A stretch of DNA of 64,000 nt, taken from positions 17,030 through 81,029 of the forward strand of contig CASFQL010000023.1 of the NCBI GenBank assembly GCA_949296965.1, written 5' to 3'. Every line of letters begins with the position of its first letter. Positions within the stretch are counted from its first letter, which is position 1. The notes beneath the pieces are model-generated. The model was not told where the DNA came from. It did not search any database and saw only the letters and a list, made by a program, of their open reading frames with translations. A program made the position numbers and the translations under genes. The DNA is from an uncultured Christensenella sp. (GTDB lineage: Bacteria > Bacillota > Clostridia > Christensenellales > UBA1242). Shown here piece after piece: positions 19,526-28,853 of this stretch.

Positions 19526-20096
19526 TTAAAATTTTTATAGCCTTTTATGTTTTAGTTTTATTAGATTTTAAGTTAAGAATTAAAAAGTATATATTACTTA
19601 ATTGTAAATAGAAATTTTTGTAGCATAACATTTTTGATTTTGAGAAAGATAGCAAATATTTGAAGTTTTTGTTTTTGTTAATTAAATGATTTAGTCTAAG
19701 AATTATAATAATTACTAATTTGTAAAATTAATCTTATTAAGTAATTTTGAAAGTTTTTAACTTACTTAATTTGTATCTACAAAAAATATTTTTTATGAAT
19801 TTTAAAAGGTTTTTGTTTTATTATAATTTGTTTAAAGGTAATAAGGTTAGAAACTAAAAGGGCTTTTGTTTTACAAAAAAGATTAATTTTTAAAAAGTTA
19901 TTTATGTCGTAGTTAATTTTTAAAAAGTTGTTAGTTTGATAGTTAATTTATAAAAAATTTTTGTGTATTTGTGTAGTAGTTTAATTTAAAAATATTTTAG
20001 TGTTGCAGGTTAAGTTTAAAATGATTTTTGTTTTAGTATAGATAATCGATTTTTAAAAAAATGTTTATTTTAACAAGTGAAAAGTGAGGTCGGTTG
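19526..20096. repeat. AT-rich intergenic region with degenerate tandem repeats of about 31 bp
   Basis: Between about 19880 and 20010 a motif close to TAGTTAATTTTTAAAAAGTT recurs four times with a spacing of roughly 30 bases and progressive decay. The remainder is plain AT-rich DNA that should contain the glgB promoter. No coding potential was seen. Confidence 0.45.
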
Positions 20097-21992
20097 ATGG
20101 TTAAAAAGAATGAAAAAGAATTGTATTTATTTCATCAAGGAACATATTATTGTGCTTATGAGTTTTTAGGGGCGCATAAGGCATTTAGGAATTCTAAAAA
20201 GGGATATGTTTTTAGAATTTGGGCACCAAATGCTCTTAAAATAAATGTTGTTGGTGATTTTAATAATTGGAATAATACTTTAAATCCAATGCAGAAAATA
20301 AGTCAACAGGGTGTTTGGGAAGTTTTTATTGAAGGAGTTAAAGAGTTCCAAAAATATAAATTTGAGATTGTTGATAAAAATAATTATGCAAGATTAAAGG
20401 CTGACCCTTACGGATTTATGCAAGAAACAAACGGAAGAACGGCTTCAATTATTTATGATATCAAAGGTTATGAGTGGGGGGATAAAACTTATTTAGATTA
20501 TAGAAAAAATAAAAATAATTATGAGAGTCCTATGAATATTTACGAAGTCAATTTTGGCTCGTGGAAAAAACAAAGTGATTGTTCGTATTATACATATAGA
20601 ATGCTTGCTGACGAGTTAATTCCTTATGTTGTAAGTATGGGGTATACTCACATTGAAATAATGCCACTTACCGAATATCCTTTTGATGGTTCGTGGGGAT
20701 ATCAAGTAACGGGATATTTTGCTCCAACTTCAAGGTTTGGAGAGCCAAAAGATTTTATGTATTTTGTTGATAAATGTCATCAAAATGGTATTGGTGTTAT
20801 TTTAGATTGGGTCCCTGCACATTTTCCAAAAGATGATTACGGACTTATTGAATTTGATGGGACTTGTTTATATGAAAATCAAGGTTGGGATAGAAAAGAA
20901 CATAAAACTTGGGGCACTAGACGATTTGATTATGGGAGAAACGAAGTTCAATGTTTTTTAATTTCTAGTGCGATGATGTTTGTTAAAGAATATCATATTG
21001 ACGGACTTAGAGTTGATGCAGTTGCTTCAATGCTTTACCTTGATTATGACAAAAAACCTAACGAGTGGTTACCTAATCAAAATGGAGAAAATAAAAATTT
21101 AGAAGCGATTGCTTTTTTGCAAAGTCTAAATGTTGCACTCTTTAAAGAGTTCCCAAATATTTTAATGATTGCAGAAGAAAGCACCGCTTGGCCACTTGTT
21201 ACAAAGCCTACAAACATTGGTGGACTTGGCTTTAATTTTAAGTGGAACATTGGTTGGATGAACGACTCGCTGGAATACATAAAAACTGACTCTTATTTTA
21301 GGTCAAAAATTCATAACAAATTAACTTTTTCTATGTTTTATGCGTTTAGTGAAAATTTTATTTTACCTATTTCGCACGATGAAGTTGTTCACGGTAAATG
21401 CTCTTTACTTAATAAAATGTTTGGAGAATATTACGACAAATTTAAACTTATGAGAGCATTCTTATCATATATGTTTGCTCACCCCGGCAAAAAATTAACT
21501 TTTATGGGCACGGAATTTGCTCAGTTTAAAGAGTGGGATTATATGGCGGGAATTGATTTTTGTCTACTTGATTTTGAAACGCATAACAATATGCATAAAT
21601 TTGTTAAACAACTCAATTTGTTTTACCTTGAAAATAAAGAACTTTACCAAGATGATTTTTCGTGGGGTGGTTTTGAGTGGTTGGTCGCTAATGACAACAA
21701 TCAAAATGTTCTTGTCTTTAAGCGTATGGATAAAGAAGGTGGAGAACTTATTTATGCGGTTAATTTTTCTCCCAATGACCAATTTAATTATTCTTTTGGT
21801 GTTGACGCAAGTGAGTATGAAGAAGTTTTTAATACCGACGACAAAGAGTTTGGTGGTAGGGGGATAAAAAATGGCTTTGTAAAAGCAGAAAAAACTAGTT
21901 ACAATGGCAGAAATTATAAGATTACTATAAAAATTCCTGCTCTTAGTGGAGTTTTTTTAAAAAGAAAAAATAATATAATAAGGTTAGGTTAA
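20097..21992 (+). CDS. glgB: 1,4-alpha-glucan branching enzyme (GH13)
   Basis: A 631-residue enzyme that makes alpha-1,6 branches in glycogen. An N-terminal CBM48 domain (YVFRIWAPNALKINVVGDF, about residues 40-130) precedes the GH13 barrel. Catalytic residues are seen in the DGLRVDAVASML segment (nucleophile), LMIAEESTAWP (acid/base) and ILPISHDEVVHGKCSL (transition-state aspartate). The ATG at 20097 follows GAGGT at the right distance and is preferred to a TTG three bases upstream. glgA follows after three bases, so the two are cotranscribed and probably translationally linked. Confidence 0.95.
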   Translation: MVKKNEKELYLFHQGTYYCAYEFLGAHKAFRNSKKGYVFRIWAPNALKINVVGDFNNWNNTLNPMQKISQQGVWEVFIEGVKEFQKYKFEIVDKNNYARLKADPYGFMQETNGRTASIIYDIKGYEWGDKTYLDYRKNKNNYESPMNIYEVNFGSWKKQSDCSYYTYRMLADELIPYVVSMGYTHIEIMPLTEYPFDGSWGYQVTGYFAPTSRFGEPKDFMYFVDKCHQNGIGVILDWVPAHFPKDDYGLIEFDGTCLYENQGWDRKEHKTWGTRRFDYGRNEVQCFLISSAMMFVKEYHIDGLRVDAVASMLYLDYDKKPNEWLPNQNGENKNLEAIAFLQSLNVALFKEFPNILMIAEESTAWPLVTKPTNIGGLGFNFKWNIGWMNDSLEYIKTDSYFRSKIHNKLTFSMFYAFSENFILPISHDEVVHGKCSLLNKMFGEYYDKFKLMRAFLSYMFAHPGKKLTFMGTEFAQFKEWDYMAGIDFCLLDFETHNNMHKFVKQLNLFYLENKELYQDDFSWGGFEWLVANDNNQNVLVFKRMDKEGGELIYAVNFSPNDQFNYSFGVDASEYEEVFNTDDKEFGGRGIKNGFVKAEKTSYNGRNYKITIKIPALSGVFLKRKNNIIRLG

Positions 21993-21995
21993 ATT

Positions 21996-24284
21996 ATGAA
22001 AAAAAATACAAATGAGTTAAAAATTAAAGAAGAATTAAAACAAACTAAAAAAAGCACTTCAAAACCCGTTAAAGTTAATGATGAAAAGTCAAAAACTTTA
22101 AAAAAAGAGAGTAAAAATAGTTCTCTTAAATTAAGTAAAAATGAAAGTAAAGAAAAAAATACTACTAAAAAAGTAAGTAGTAAAGAAAAAATTTCATCAA
22201 ATGAAAAACCTATTAAAAAGGAAAATAAAATTTCTAAGAAAGCGGAAGAAAAGAAAATAGTAAAAAAAGCCCCTACTTTAACTACTCAAAATCAAAAAGT
22301 TGAACCTATAAAAGATAGTAAAGTTACTAAGGAAGAAAAGAGTAATTTAACTAGCAAAAAGAGTAGCCCTAAGAGTTTTGAAAAAAAGGTAGTTAATACT
22401 AATAAAGAGAAAAAAGAAGACAAAGAAAAAACTACAAAAGAAAGTAAAGAAAATAAAGAAATTAATGCCGAAAGCAAAGTAGAAAATAAAGCCGAAAGCA
22501 AAGTAGAAAATGAGAGTGCTTCTAAAAAAGCAGAACAATCGCCTAACCTTAAAAAAGATAAAAAAACAAATGCTAAGAGGAGTTCAAAGTTAGTTACAAA
22601 GGAAAGTCTAAAAAAGGTTAATAAAACTAAAAAAGTAGACAGTTTAAAAGACAACATAGACAAAGTAGAACAGGTAAAACAAGTTGAAAAAGAAAGTGAA
22701 AATAAGGCTAGTAAAACTGTTTTATCCACAAATGTAAATGAAAATGTTGATAATATCGTAAAAGATAACAACAAAAAACTTTTGATAAATGGGGAAAAAG
22801 TTTATCAAATTAATGACAATTTAGGTAAAGAAAATAAGGTTGTCGAAAAACAAAAAATAAAAGTTTTATATGTGGCAAGCGAGTGCCAGCCTTTTGTTGC
22901 AACGGGAGGACTTGGAGATGTTGCAGGTAGTTTACCAAAGGAAATTGCAAAGACGGGTAAGGTTGATATTAGAGTTGTTTTACCACTTTATGCTAATATA
23001 AAGGAAACATATTCTAATTCGTTAGAGTTTATTGGGTGGTTTACTACTCATCTTGCTTGGCGACAAGAGTATTGTGGTATTTTTAAATTAGTTGTAGATG
23101 GCGTAATTTACTATTTTATAGATAACGAAAGATATTTTAAAAGAGAAAAGCCTTATGGCTTTTATGATGACGGCGAAAGGTTTGCCTTTTTCTGCAAGTC
23201 TATTGTAGAAGGGCTGCCTTGTATGAATTTTATGCCTGATATTATCCATTGTAACGATTGGCAATCTGCTCTTGTTTCCACATATATTAAAACAGGTAAC
23301 TGGTCAGATTTGAGATATTATAATATTAAGAATGTTTACACAATTCACAATGTCGAGTATCAAGGCGTTTATGGAATGGAAAACTTAAATGACCTTTTTG
23401 GCATTGACTATAAGTTTAAAAATTTTGTTGAATATAATGGGGATATTAACCTAGCAAAAGGTGCCATTCAGTTTAGTGATAAATTCACCACCGTTAGCGA
23501 CAGTTATTGTGACAATCTAAAAGAATATTATTGTAGTGGTGGACTTAACTATATTATTACTCGAAATGAGTATAAGTTAAGTGGTATTTTAAATGGAATA
23601 GATTATGATTTTTATAATCCTAGAACGGACAAAATTATTTATGCTAATTACGACATCAATTCTTTTAAAGAAGGAAAAGCAAAGAATAAACTTGGACTTC
23701 AAAAAGATTTTGGCTTAGAGCAAAATGAAAATATTCCTTTAATTTCAATAGTAAGTAGACTTGTTTCTCATAAAGGAATAGGGCTACTAACAAAAGTCCT
23801 TGACGATATCTTAAAGAAGAATGTTCAACTCATTGTTGTAGGAACGGGCGATGAGTGGTATGTTAACTACTTTAATTCACTTCAAAAAAGATATCCAAAC
23901 AAAGTCCGTGCCTTAGTTGATAGATATTATGGCGATTTGGCTAGAAAGGCATATGCTGCAAGTGATATCTTCCTTATGCCTAGCAAAATAGAGCCTTGTG
24001 GAATTAGTCAAATGATTGCTAGCAGGTATGGCTCTATACCAATAGTAAGGGAAGTGGGTGGCTTAAAAGATACAATAAAAGATTTTGGGTGCGTCGGTGG
24101 CGGAAATGGTTACACTTTTACTTATTACAATCCAAATGATTTCTATAACCAAATTTGTAGGGCTTTAAATGACTATAAAAATAAAAAACTTTGGGCTCTG
24201 CAAGTAAAGACCGTTATGTCCCAAGATTTTAGTTGGAGTAAGTCGGCTCTTAAATATGTTGACTTATATAAATCTCTTGTTTAA
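21996..24284 (+). CDS. glgA: Glycogen synthase with a 286-residue lysine-rich N-terminal extension
   Basis: Residues 287-762 form a complete GT5 glycogen synthase that adds glucose from ADP-glucose to glycogen ends. KIKVLYVASECQPF and TGGLGDVAGSLP mark the N-terminal nucleotide-binding site, SIVSRLVSHKGI and PSKIEPCGISQM the C-terminal Rossmann domain. That part alone has the normal length of the enzyme. Residues 1-286 are low-complexity and highly charged, rich in Lys, Glu, Ser, Asn and Thr, with short repeats such as ESKVENKAESKVENE. No in-frame ATG with a ribosome site precedes the catalytic part, so this is a genuine fusion rather than a wrong start. It is followed by glgP after 17 bases. 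Confidence 0.93.
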   Translation: MKKNTNELKIKEELKQTKKSTSKPVKVNDEKSKTLKKESKNSSLKLSKNESKEKNTTKKVSSKEKISSNEKPIKKENKISKKAEEKKIVKKAPTLTTQNQKVEPIKDSKVTKEEKSNLTSKKSSPKSFEKKVVNTNKEKKEDKEKTTKESKENKEINAESKVENKAESKVENESASKKAEQSPNLKKDKKTNAKRSSKLVTKESLKKVNKTKKVDSLKDNIDKVEQVKQVEKESENKASKTVLSTNVNENVDNIVKDNNKKLLINGEKVYQINDNLGKENKVVEKQKIKVLYVASECQPFVATGGLGDVAGSLPKEIAKTGKVDIRVVLPLYANIKETYSNSLEFIGWFTTHLAWRQEYCGIFKLVVDGVIYYFIDNERYFKREKPYGFYDDGERFAFFCKSIVEGLPCMNFMPDIIHCNDWQSALVSTYIKTGNWSDLRYYNIKNVYTIHNVEYQGVYGMENLNDLFGIDYKFKNFVEYNGDINLAKGAIQFSDKFTTVSDSYCDNLKEYYCSGGLNYIITRNEYKLSGILNGIDYDFYNPRTDKIIYANYDINSFKEGKAKNKLGLQKDFGLEQNENIPLISIVSRLVSHKGIGLLTKVLDDILKKNVQLIVVGTGDEWYVNYFNSLQKRYPNKVRALVDRYYGDLARKAYAASDIFLMPSKIEPCGISQMIASRYGSIPIVREVGGLKDTIKDFGCVGGGNGYTFTYYNPNDFYNQICRALNDYKNKKLWALQVKTVMSQDFSWSKSALKYVDLYKSLV

Positions 24285-24301
24285 GGAGTTATTTTTTAAT
24301 T

Positions 24302-26719
24302 ATGACAGAACAAAAGGCTTTGAAATTACTAGAAGAATACTTAAATAAATACTGTGAAATAAGTTTGAAAGAAGCAAGTGTTAGAGATGTTTATAAGGCT
24401 CTAACACTTCTTGTCCACGATATGTTGTTAGAAAAAAGAGAAGATTTTCACTATGTTGTTATGAAAAAACAAGAAAAAAGAGTTCACTATTTATGTATGG
24501 AATTCTTGCTTGGCAGAAATTTAAAAAATAACCTTTTTAATTTAAGGCTTGACCAAACTTTTACTGATATTTTAAAGGATAATGATATTGACATTGAAAG
24601 AGTTTATGAAGTCGAAGATGACCCTGCTCTTGGTAATGGCGGACTTGGTAGACTTGCTTCGTGTTTTATGGATAGCCTTGCAACTCTAAGTTATCCTAGT
24701 GTGGGACATAGTATTTTATATGAATACGGACTATTTAAGCAAAAAATTGTAGATGGTGAGCAAATTGAACTTACTGATAGTTGGAGAACGACGGGAGATT
24801 TGTGGTTACAAAAAAGGCAAGAAAAGTCGGTTATTGTTAAGTTTGGTGGAACTGTTACAGATAGTTATGTAGATGGAAAACTTGTCCCTATTTACAGTAA
24901 TTACACTGAGGTTCAGGCAATACCATATGACCTTATTATTAGTGGTTATGATAGCGATGGAGTTGCTGTTTTAAGACTTTGGGAAGCAAAAAGTATTAAC
25001 AAATTTGACTTAAATAGTTTTAGTCAAGGGGCTTATGTAAAAGCAGTTGCAGAAGCAAGCGAGATTGAAATGATTTCAAAAGTTTTGTATCCTGCTGACG
25101 ACCATTATGAAGGTAAAATACTAAGGCTTAAACAACAATATTTTCTTGTTTCGTCCGCACTTCAAAATATTGTCTATTCTCACTACAAGAGAACTAATGA
25201 TTTAAAAAGGTTGCCAGAGTTAGTTAGTATTCATATTAATGATACTCATCCTGCTCTTTCTATACCAGAACTTATGAGAATTTTGCTTGACGACTTTGGT
25301 TGGGCTTGGGAAGACGCTTGGGAAATTGTAAAACAAACAATCAATTACACTAATCATACTGTTTTAATGGAAGCGCTTGAAAAGTGGGACGAAACTCTCT
25401 TTAAATCTATTTTGCCTAGAATTTATCAAATTGTTTTAGAGATTAATAAAAGATTTACAAAAGATTTGATTGATAATCATAGTAGTGAGTTTGACCTAGC
25501 AAAAATTGAAAAAATGTCTATTGTTAGTCAAAATCAAGTTAGAATGGCTAACTTATCCGTTATTGGAAGCAAAAGGGTAAACGGTGTTAGCAAGTTGCAT
25601 AGTGAGATTATTAAAAACGATTTGTTTTATGACTTTTCAAGGCTTTACCCAGATAAGTTTACTAATGTTACTAATGGTATGGCTCACCGTAGGTGGCTTT
25701 GTCAATCTAATGAGCAACTTACTGAATTACTTGAACAATGTATAGGACACGGCTTTTACACAAAAGCGCGCGAACTTGAAAAGTTTGCAAAATATGAAGA
25801 TGACAAATCTATGCTAAATTCTTTATATAAGATTAAGCAAAACAATAAAAAGGAATTTTGTGAATATATCAGGCGAACTCAAAATGTTATAGTTAATCCA
25901 AGTATGCGATTTGATGTCCATATTAAGAGGATACACGAGTATAAACGACAATTGCTTAATGTTTTAAAAATTATTTACTTATATTCAAATTTGCTAGAAA
26001 ATCCACAACTTGATGTTACTCCACAAGTTTTCTTTTTTGGTGGTAAATCTGCATCAAAATACTATATGGCAAAAAGAATTATTAAACTTATTTGTAAGTT
26101 ACAGCAAGATATTGATAAACACCCAGAAGTTGCAAGCAAATTAAGAGTTGTCTTTTTAGAAAATTACAATGTTAGCCTTGCAGAAAAAATTATTCCTGCT
26201 AGTGAAGTTAGCGAGCAGATTAGTCTTGCTGGTAAAGAGGCAAGCGGAACAAGTAATATGAAGTTTATGATTAACGGAGCATTAACTCTTGGAACTTTTG
26301 ACGGAGCAAATGTTGAGATGAGTCAGTGTGTTGGGCGTGATAATATGTTTATTTTTGGGCTAAGTAGTAATGAAGTTGATAACGAATGGAAAAAAGGTTA
26401 CAAACCTATGGATATATACAACAATAACCCAAGAGTAAGAAAAATTATTGATATGCTTAAAAAAGGTTTTGACGGAGAAAGTTTTGAAGATATTGCAAAT
26501 TATTTAACTAAGGGCGATAGACCTGACCCTTATATGTGCTTAATTGACTTTGATAGTTACCTTGAAGCATATTATAAAATGGATAAAACATATAAGGACC
26601 AACTGCTTTGGAATAAAATGAGTTTGCTCAATATTGCTAAGTCTGGCTTTTTTGCAACTGATAGATGTATTGAAGAATATGCTAAAAATATTTGGAATTT
26701 AAAGAGTGTAAAAGTTTAG
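24302..26719 (+). CDS. glgP: Glycogen/maltodextrin phosphorylase (GT35)
   Basis: An 805-residue PLP enzyme that releases glucose-1-phosphate from alpha-1,4-glucan ends. Family landmarks are YLCMEFLLGRNLKNNL, the EDDPALGNGGLGRLASCF segment, HINDTHPALSIPELMR, NVTNGMAHRRWL, the RIHEYKRQLLN loop and the PLP lysine in EASGTSNMKFMINGAL. Length is typical. The ATG follows AAGGAGTT. The gene ends the glgB-glgA-glgP operon. The cluster lacks glgC/glgD, so ADP-glucose must come from genes elsewhere. Confidence 0.95.
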   Translation: MTEQKALKLLEEYLNKYCEISLKEASVRDVYKALTLLVHDMLLEKREDFHYVVMKKQEKRVHYLCMEFLLGRNLKNNLFNLRLDQTFTDILKDNDIDIERVYEVEDDPALGNGGLGRLASCFMDSLATLSYPSVGHSILYEYGLFKQKIVDGEQIELTDSWRTTGDLWLQKRQEKSVIVKFGGTVTDSYVDGKLVPIYSNYTEVQAIPYDLIISGYDSDGVAVLRLWEAKSINKFDLNSFSQGAYVKAVAEASEIEMISKVLYPADDHYEGKILRLKQQYFLVSSALQNIVYSHYKRTNDLKRLPELVSIHINDTHPALSIPELMRILLDDFGWAWEDAWEIVKQTINYTNHTVLMEALEKWDETLFKSILPRIYQIVLEINKRFTKDLIDNHSSEFDLAKIEKMSIVSQNQVRMANLSVIGSKRVNGVSKLHSEIIKNDLFYDFSRLYPDKFTNVTNGMAHRRWLCQSNEQLTELLEQCIGHGFYTKARELEKFAKYEDDKSMLNSLYKIKQNNKKEFCEYIRRTQNVIVNPSMRFDVHIKRIHEYKRQLLNVLKIIYLYSNLLENPQLDVTPQVFFFGGKSASKYYMAKRIIKLICKLQQDIDKHPEVASKLRVVFLENYNVSLAEKIIPASEVSEQISLAGKEASGTSNMKFMINGALTLGTFDGANVEMSQCVGRDNMFIFGLSSNEVDNEWKKGYKPMDIYNNNPRVRKIIDMLKKGFDGESFEDIANYLTKGDRPDPYMCLIDFDSYLEAYYKMDKTYKDQLLWNKMSLLNIAKSGFFATDRCIEEYAKNIWNLKSVKV

Positions 26720-26963
26720 AAAATTTTTAGAGATATTTTTAATTTATAGATGTTTTAAATAAGAAATAAATTTAAAAATAATAAAAAAATCTAAAAATAT
26801 AAAAAGCATAAAAACAGAAAAATAATAAAAAAAGATTAAAATCAGTTAAAAATAATTAGAAATTTTATAAAATTTAATGCTATTTAATAAAAATAAACAA
26901 AATAAGCAAATAAAAAAATGATTGTTGTAAAAGAGTTAAAATTTTAGTTTTATAAGGAAGATT

Positions 26964-28784
26964 ATGAAAGAATTTGTTTTTAATCCGCTTGTAGACAAGC
27001 ACCCCATGGGCAGTTGCTACAAAAATAGTAAAGTTACTTATAAATTGAAAGTTAGCAAGTCTTTAAATTTTTTAGACGCTTTTTTTGTCGTGCATAAAGA
27101 TTACCAACAAGACAAATATTATAAAATGCAAACTGATTTAATAGATGAAAGATATGTTCATTTGAGTTGTGAAATTTCATTTAAAAGTAGTGGCCATTTT
27201 TGGTATCATTTTGAAGTTAAGACTAAAACGGGCAACTATAATTTAAGAAGGCTTGATAACCTTGATTGCAGTTGTGAGAGTGATTTAAGCGATTATTTAC
27301 AATTTGTTTATGATAAAAAATCTCAAATCAGTTCTAATTTTAATAGTGGTGCAATTTATCATATTTTTGTAGATAGATTTAATAAGGTTGGAAAGGTTAA
27401 GGCACGGGCTGGGTTAAATTTAGTAGATGATTGGGCTTATCCTGTTATGAAAGAATATAATCAAAATAATGAAAGAGTTAACATTAATTGCTACGGTGGA
27501 AATTTAAAGGGTGTGACAAGTAAGTTAGAGTATTTAAAAAAACTCAATGTAAGAACTATTTATTTGTCTCCAATCTTTGAAGCAAATAGTAGTCATAAAT
27601 ACAATGTTGCAGACTACTTAAAAGTTGATAGTATGTTTGGGGATTTTAATGATTTAGAAGAACTTATAGTAAAGGCAAAAGATTATGGTATAAAAATAAT
27701 TATTGACGGCGTCTTTAATCATACGGGAAGTGATAGTGTTTATTTTAACAAACTTGGAAGATATAATTCGGTTGGGGCTTATCAAAGCAAAGACTCTAAA
27801 TATTTTTCGTGGTATGATTTTTATGACTTCCCAGATAGTTATAGTTGTTGGTGGGGAATTAAAACTTTACCTCAAACAAATGAAAATTCGTCTTTTTTTG
27901 ATTTTATTACCGGCGATAAAGGCGTCATTCAAAAATATATGAAACTAGGACTTGCTGGATTTAGATTAGATGTTGCGGACGAACTTTCTAATAAATTCTT
28001 AAAGGCTATTTCTAGTGTAGTTAAAAAAGTTGATAGTAAGGCTATTATTGTTGGCGAAGTTTGGGAAGATGCTTCTCAAAAAATTTCGTATGGACAAAGA
28101 AAAGAATATTTTTCTGGAAAGTTGCTTGACAGTGTAACAAATTATCCTTTAAAGGACGGCATTTTAGAATTTGTTAAATATGGGAGTGTCGATACTTTTG
28201 TAAATACAATTTCTTTCATACTTGACCAATATCCAAGCGAAATTCAAAATAATTTAATGAACATTTTAGATACGCATGACACTTTAAGGGCAATAACTTA
28301 TTTGGGTGTTGAAGATTTATCTAAAATCAATGTAAATGAGCAGTATTTTTTGTCATGTGAAGAAAGAAAAAAGGGAAAAGAACTTCTAAAAATTGCTAGT
28401 CTTATGCAATTTACTGTTATGGGAATACCAACTATTTTTTATGGAGATGAAGTGGGACTTGAAGGAACGAAGGACCCTTTTTGTAGGCAGACTTATCCTT
28501 GGGGAAAGGAAGACAAAGACTTGTTGTCGTGGTATATTTTGTTAGGAGAGTTAAGGTCAAAAAAAGTCTTTGATGGTGGCGAATTTATTTTACTTTATGC
28601 TAAAAATTCTGTCATTGCCTATAAAAGACAGAAAGGTAAGGAAAAAATCATAGTTGTCATAAATCTCTCTAATTCTAATTTTGAATTTATTTTAGATACA
28701 CCTATGAAAAATTATTTTACTAAGCAAAAGTTATCAGGCGGTGTTAACCTAAATAGTGGAGATTATTTAGTTCTTACAAATTAA
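26964..28784 (+). CDS. GH13 alpha-amylase family enzyme (cyclomaltodextrinase/neopullulanase-like)
   Basis: A 606-residue intracellular enzyme without a signal peptide. An N-terminal beta domain of about 115 residues precedes GAIYHIFVDRFN, the usual entry to a neopullulanase-type barrel. DGVFNHTG, GFRLDVADEL (nucleophile), IIVGEVWEDA (acid/base) and ILDTHDT (third carboxylate) are all present, followed by a small C-terminal beta domain. It probably cleaves maltodextrins or branched limit dextrins beside GlgP and MalQ. The exact bond specificity cannot be read. The ATG follows AAGGAAG. Confidence 0.87.
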   Translation: MKEFVFNPLVDKHPMGSCYKNSKVTYKLKVSKSLNFLDAFFVVHKDYQQDKYYKMQTDLIDERYVHLSCEISFKSSGHFWYHFEVKTKTGNYNLRRLDNLDCSCESDLSDYLQFVYDKKSQISSNFNSGAIYHIFVDRFNKVGKVKARAGLNLVDDWAYPVMKEYNQNNERVNINCYGGNLKGVTSKLEYLKKLNVRTIYLSPIFEANSSHKYNVADYLKVDSMFGDFNDLEELIVKAKDYGIKIIIDGVFNHTGSDSVYFNKLGRYNSVGAYQSKDSKYFSWYDFYDFPDSYSCWWGIKTLPQTNENSSFFDFITGDKGVIQKYMKLGLAGFRLDVADELSNKFLKAISSVVKKVDSKAIIVGEVWEDASQKISYGQRKEYFSGKLLDSVTNYPLKDGILEFVKYGSVDTFVNTISFILDQYPSEIQNNLMNILDTHDTLRAITYLGVEDLSKINVNEQYFLSCEERKKGKELLKIASLMQFTVMGIPTIFYGDEVGLEGTKDPFCRQTYPWGKEDKDLLSWYILLGELRSKKVFDGGEFILLYAKNSVIAYKRQKGKEKIIVVINLSNSNFEFILDTPMKNYFTKQKLSGGVNLNSGDYLVLTN

Positions 28785-28792
28785 ATTTTTTA

Positions 28793-28831
28793 AAACTTAT
28801 CCACGAAATCTAAAATAAAGTGGATAAGTTT
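28793..28831 (+). promoter_or_regulatory. Twelve-base-pair stem-loop between the GH13 gene and pgi
   Basis: AAACTTATCCAC (28793-28804) pairs perfectly with GTGGATAAGTTT (28820-28831) around a 15-base loop. No long T run follows. It lies 22 bases before the pgi start, so it could be a weak terminator, a processing site or a leader structure. Confidence 0.5.
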
Positions 28832-28853
28832 AGTGTGTTTTTGGAGTTATATT

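Noticed and set aside
22292-22774. Long Leu/Ser/Phe-rich frame on the minus strand inside glgA
   Set aside because: It is the antisense of the Lys/Glu/Ser-rich extension and has no ribosome site.
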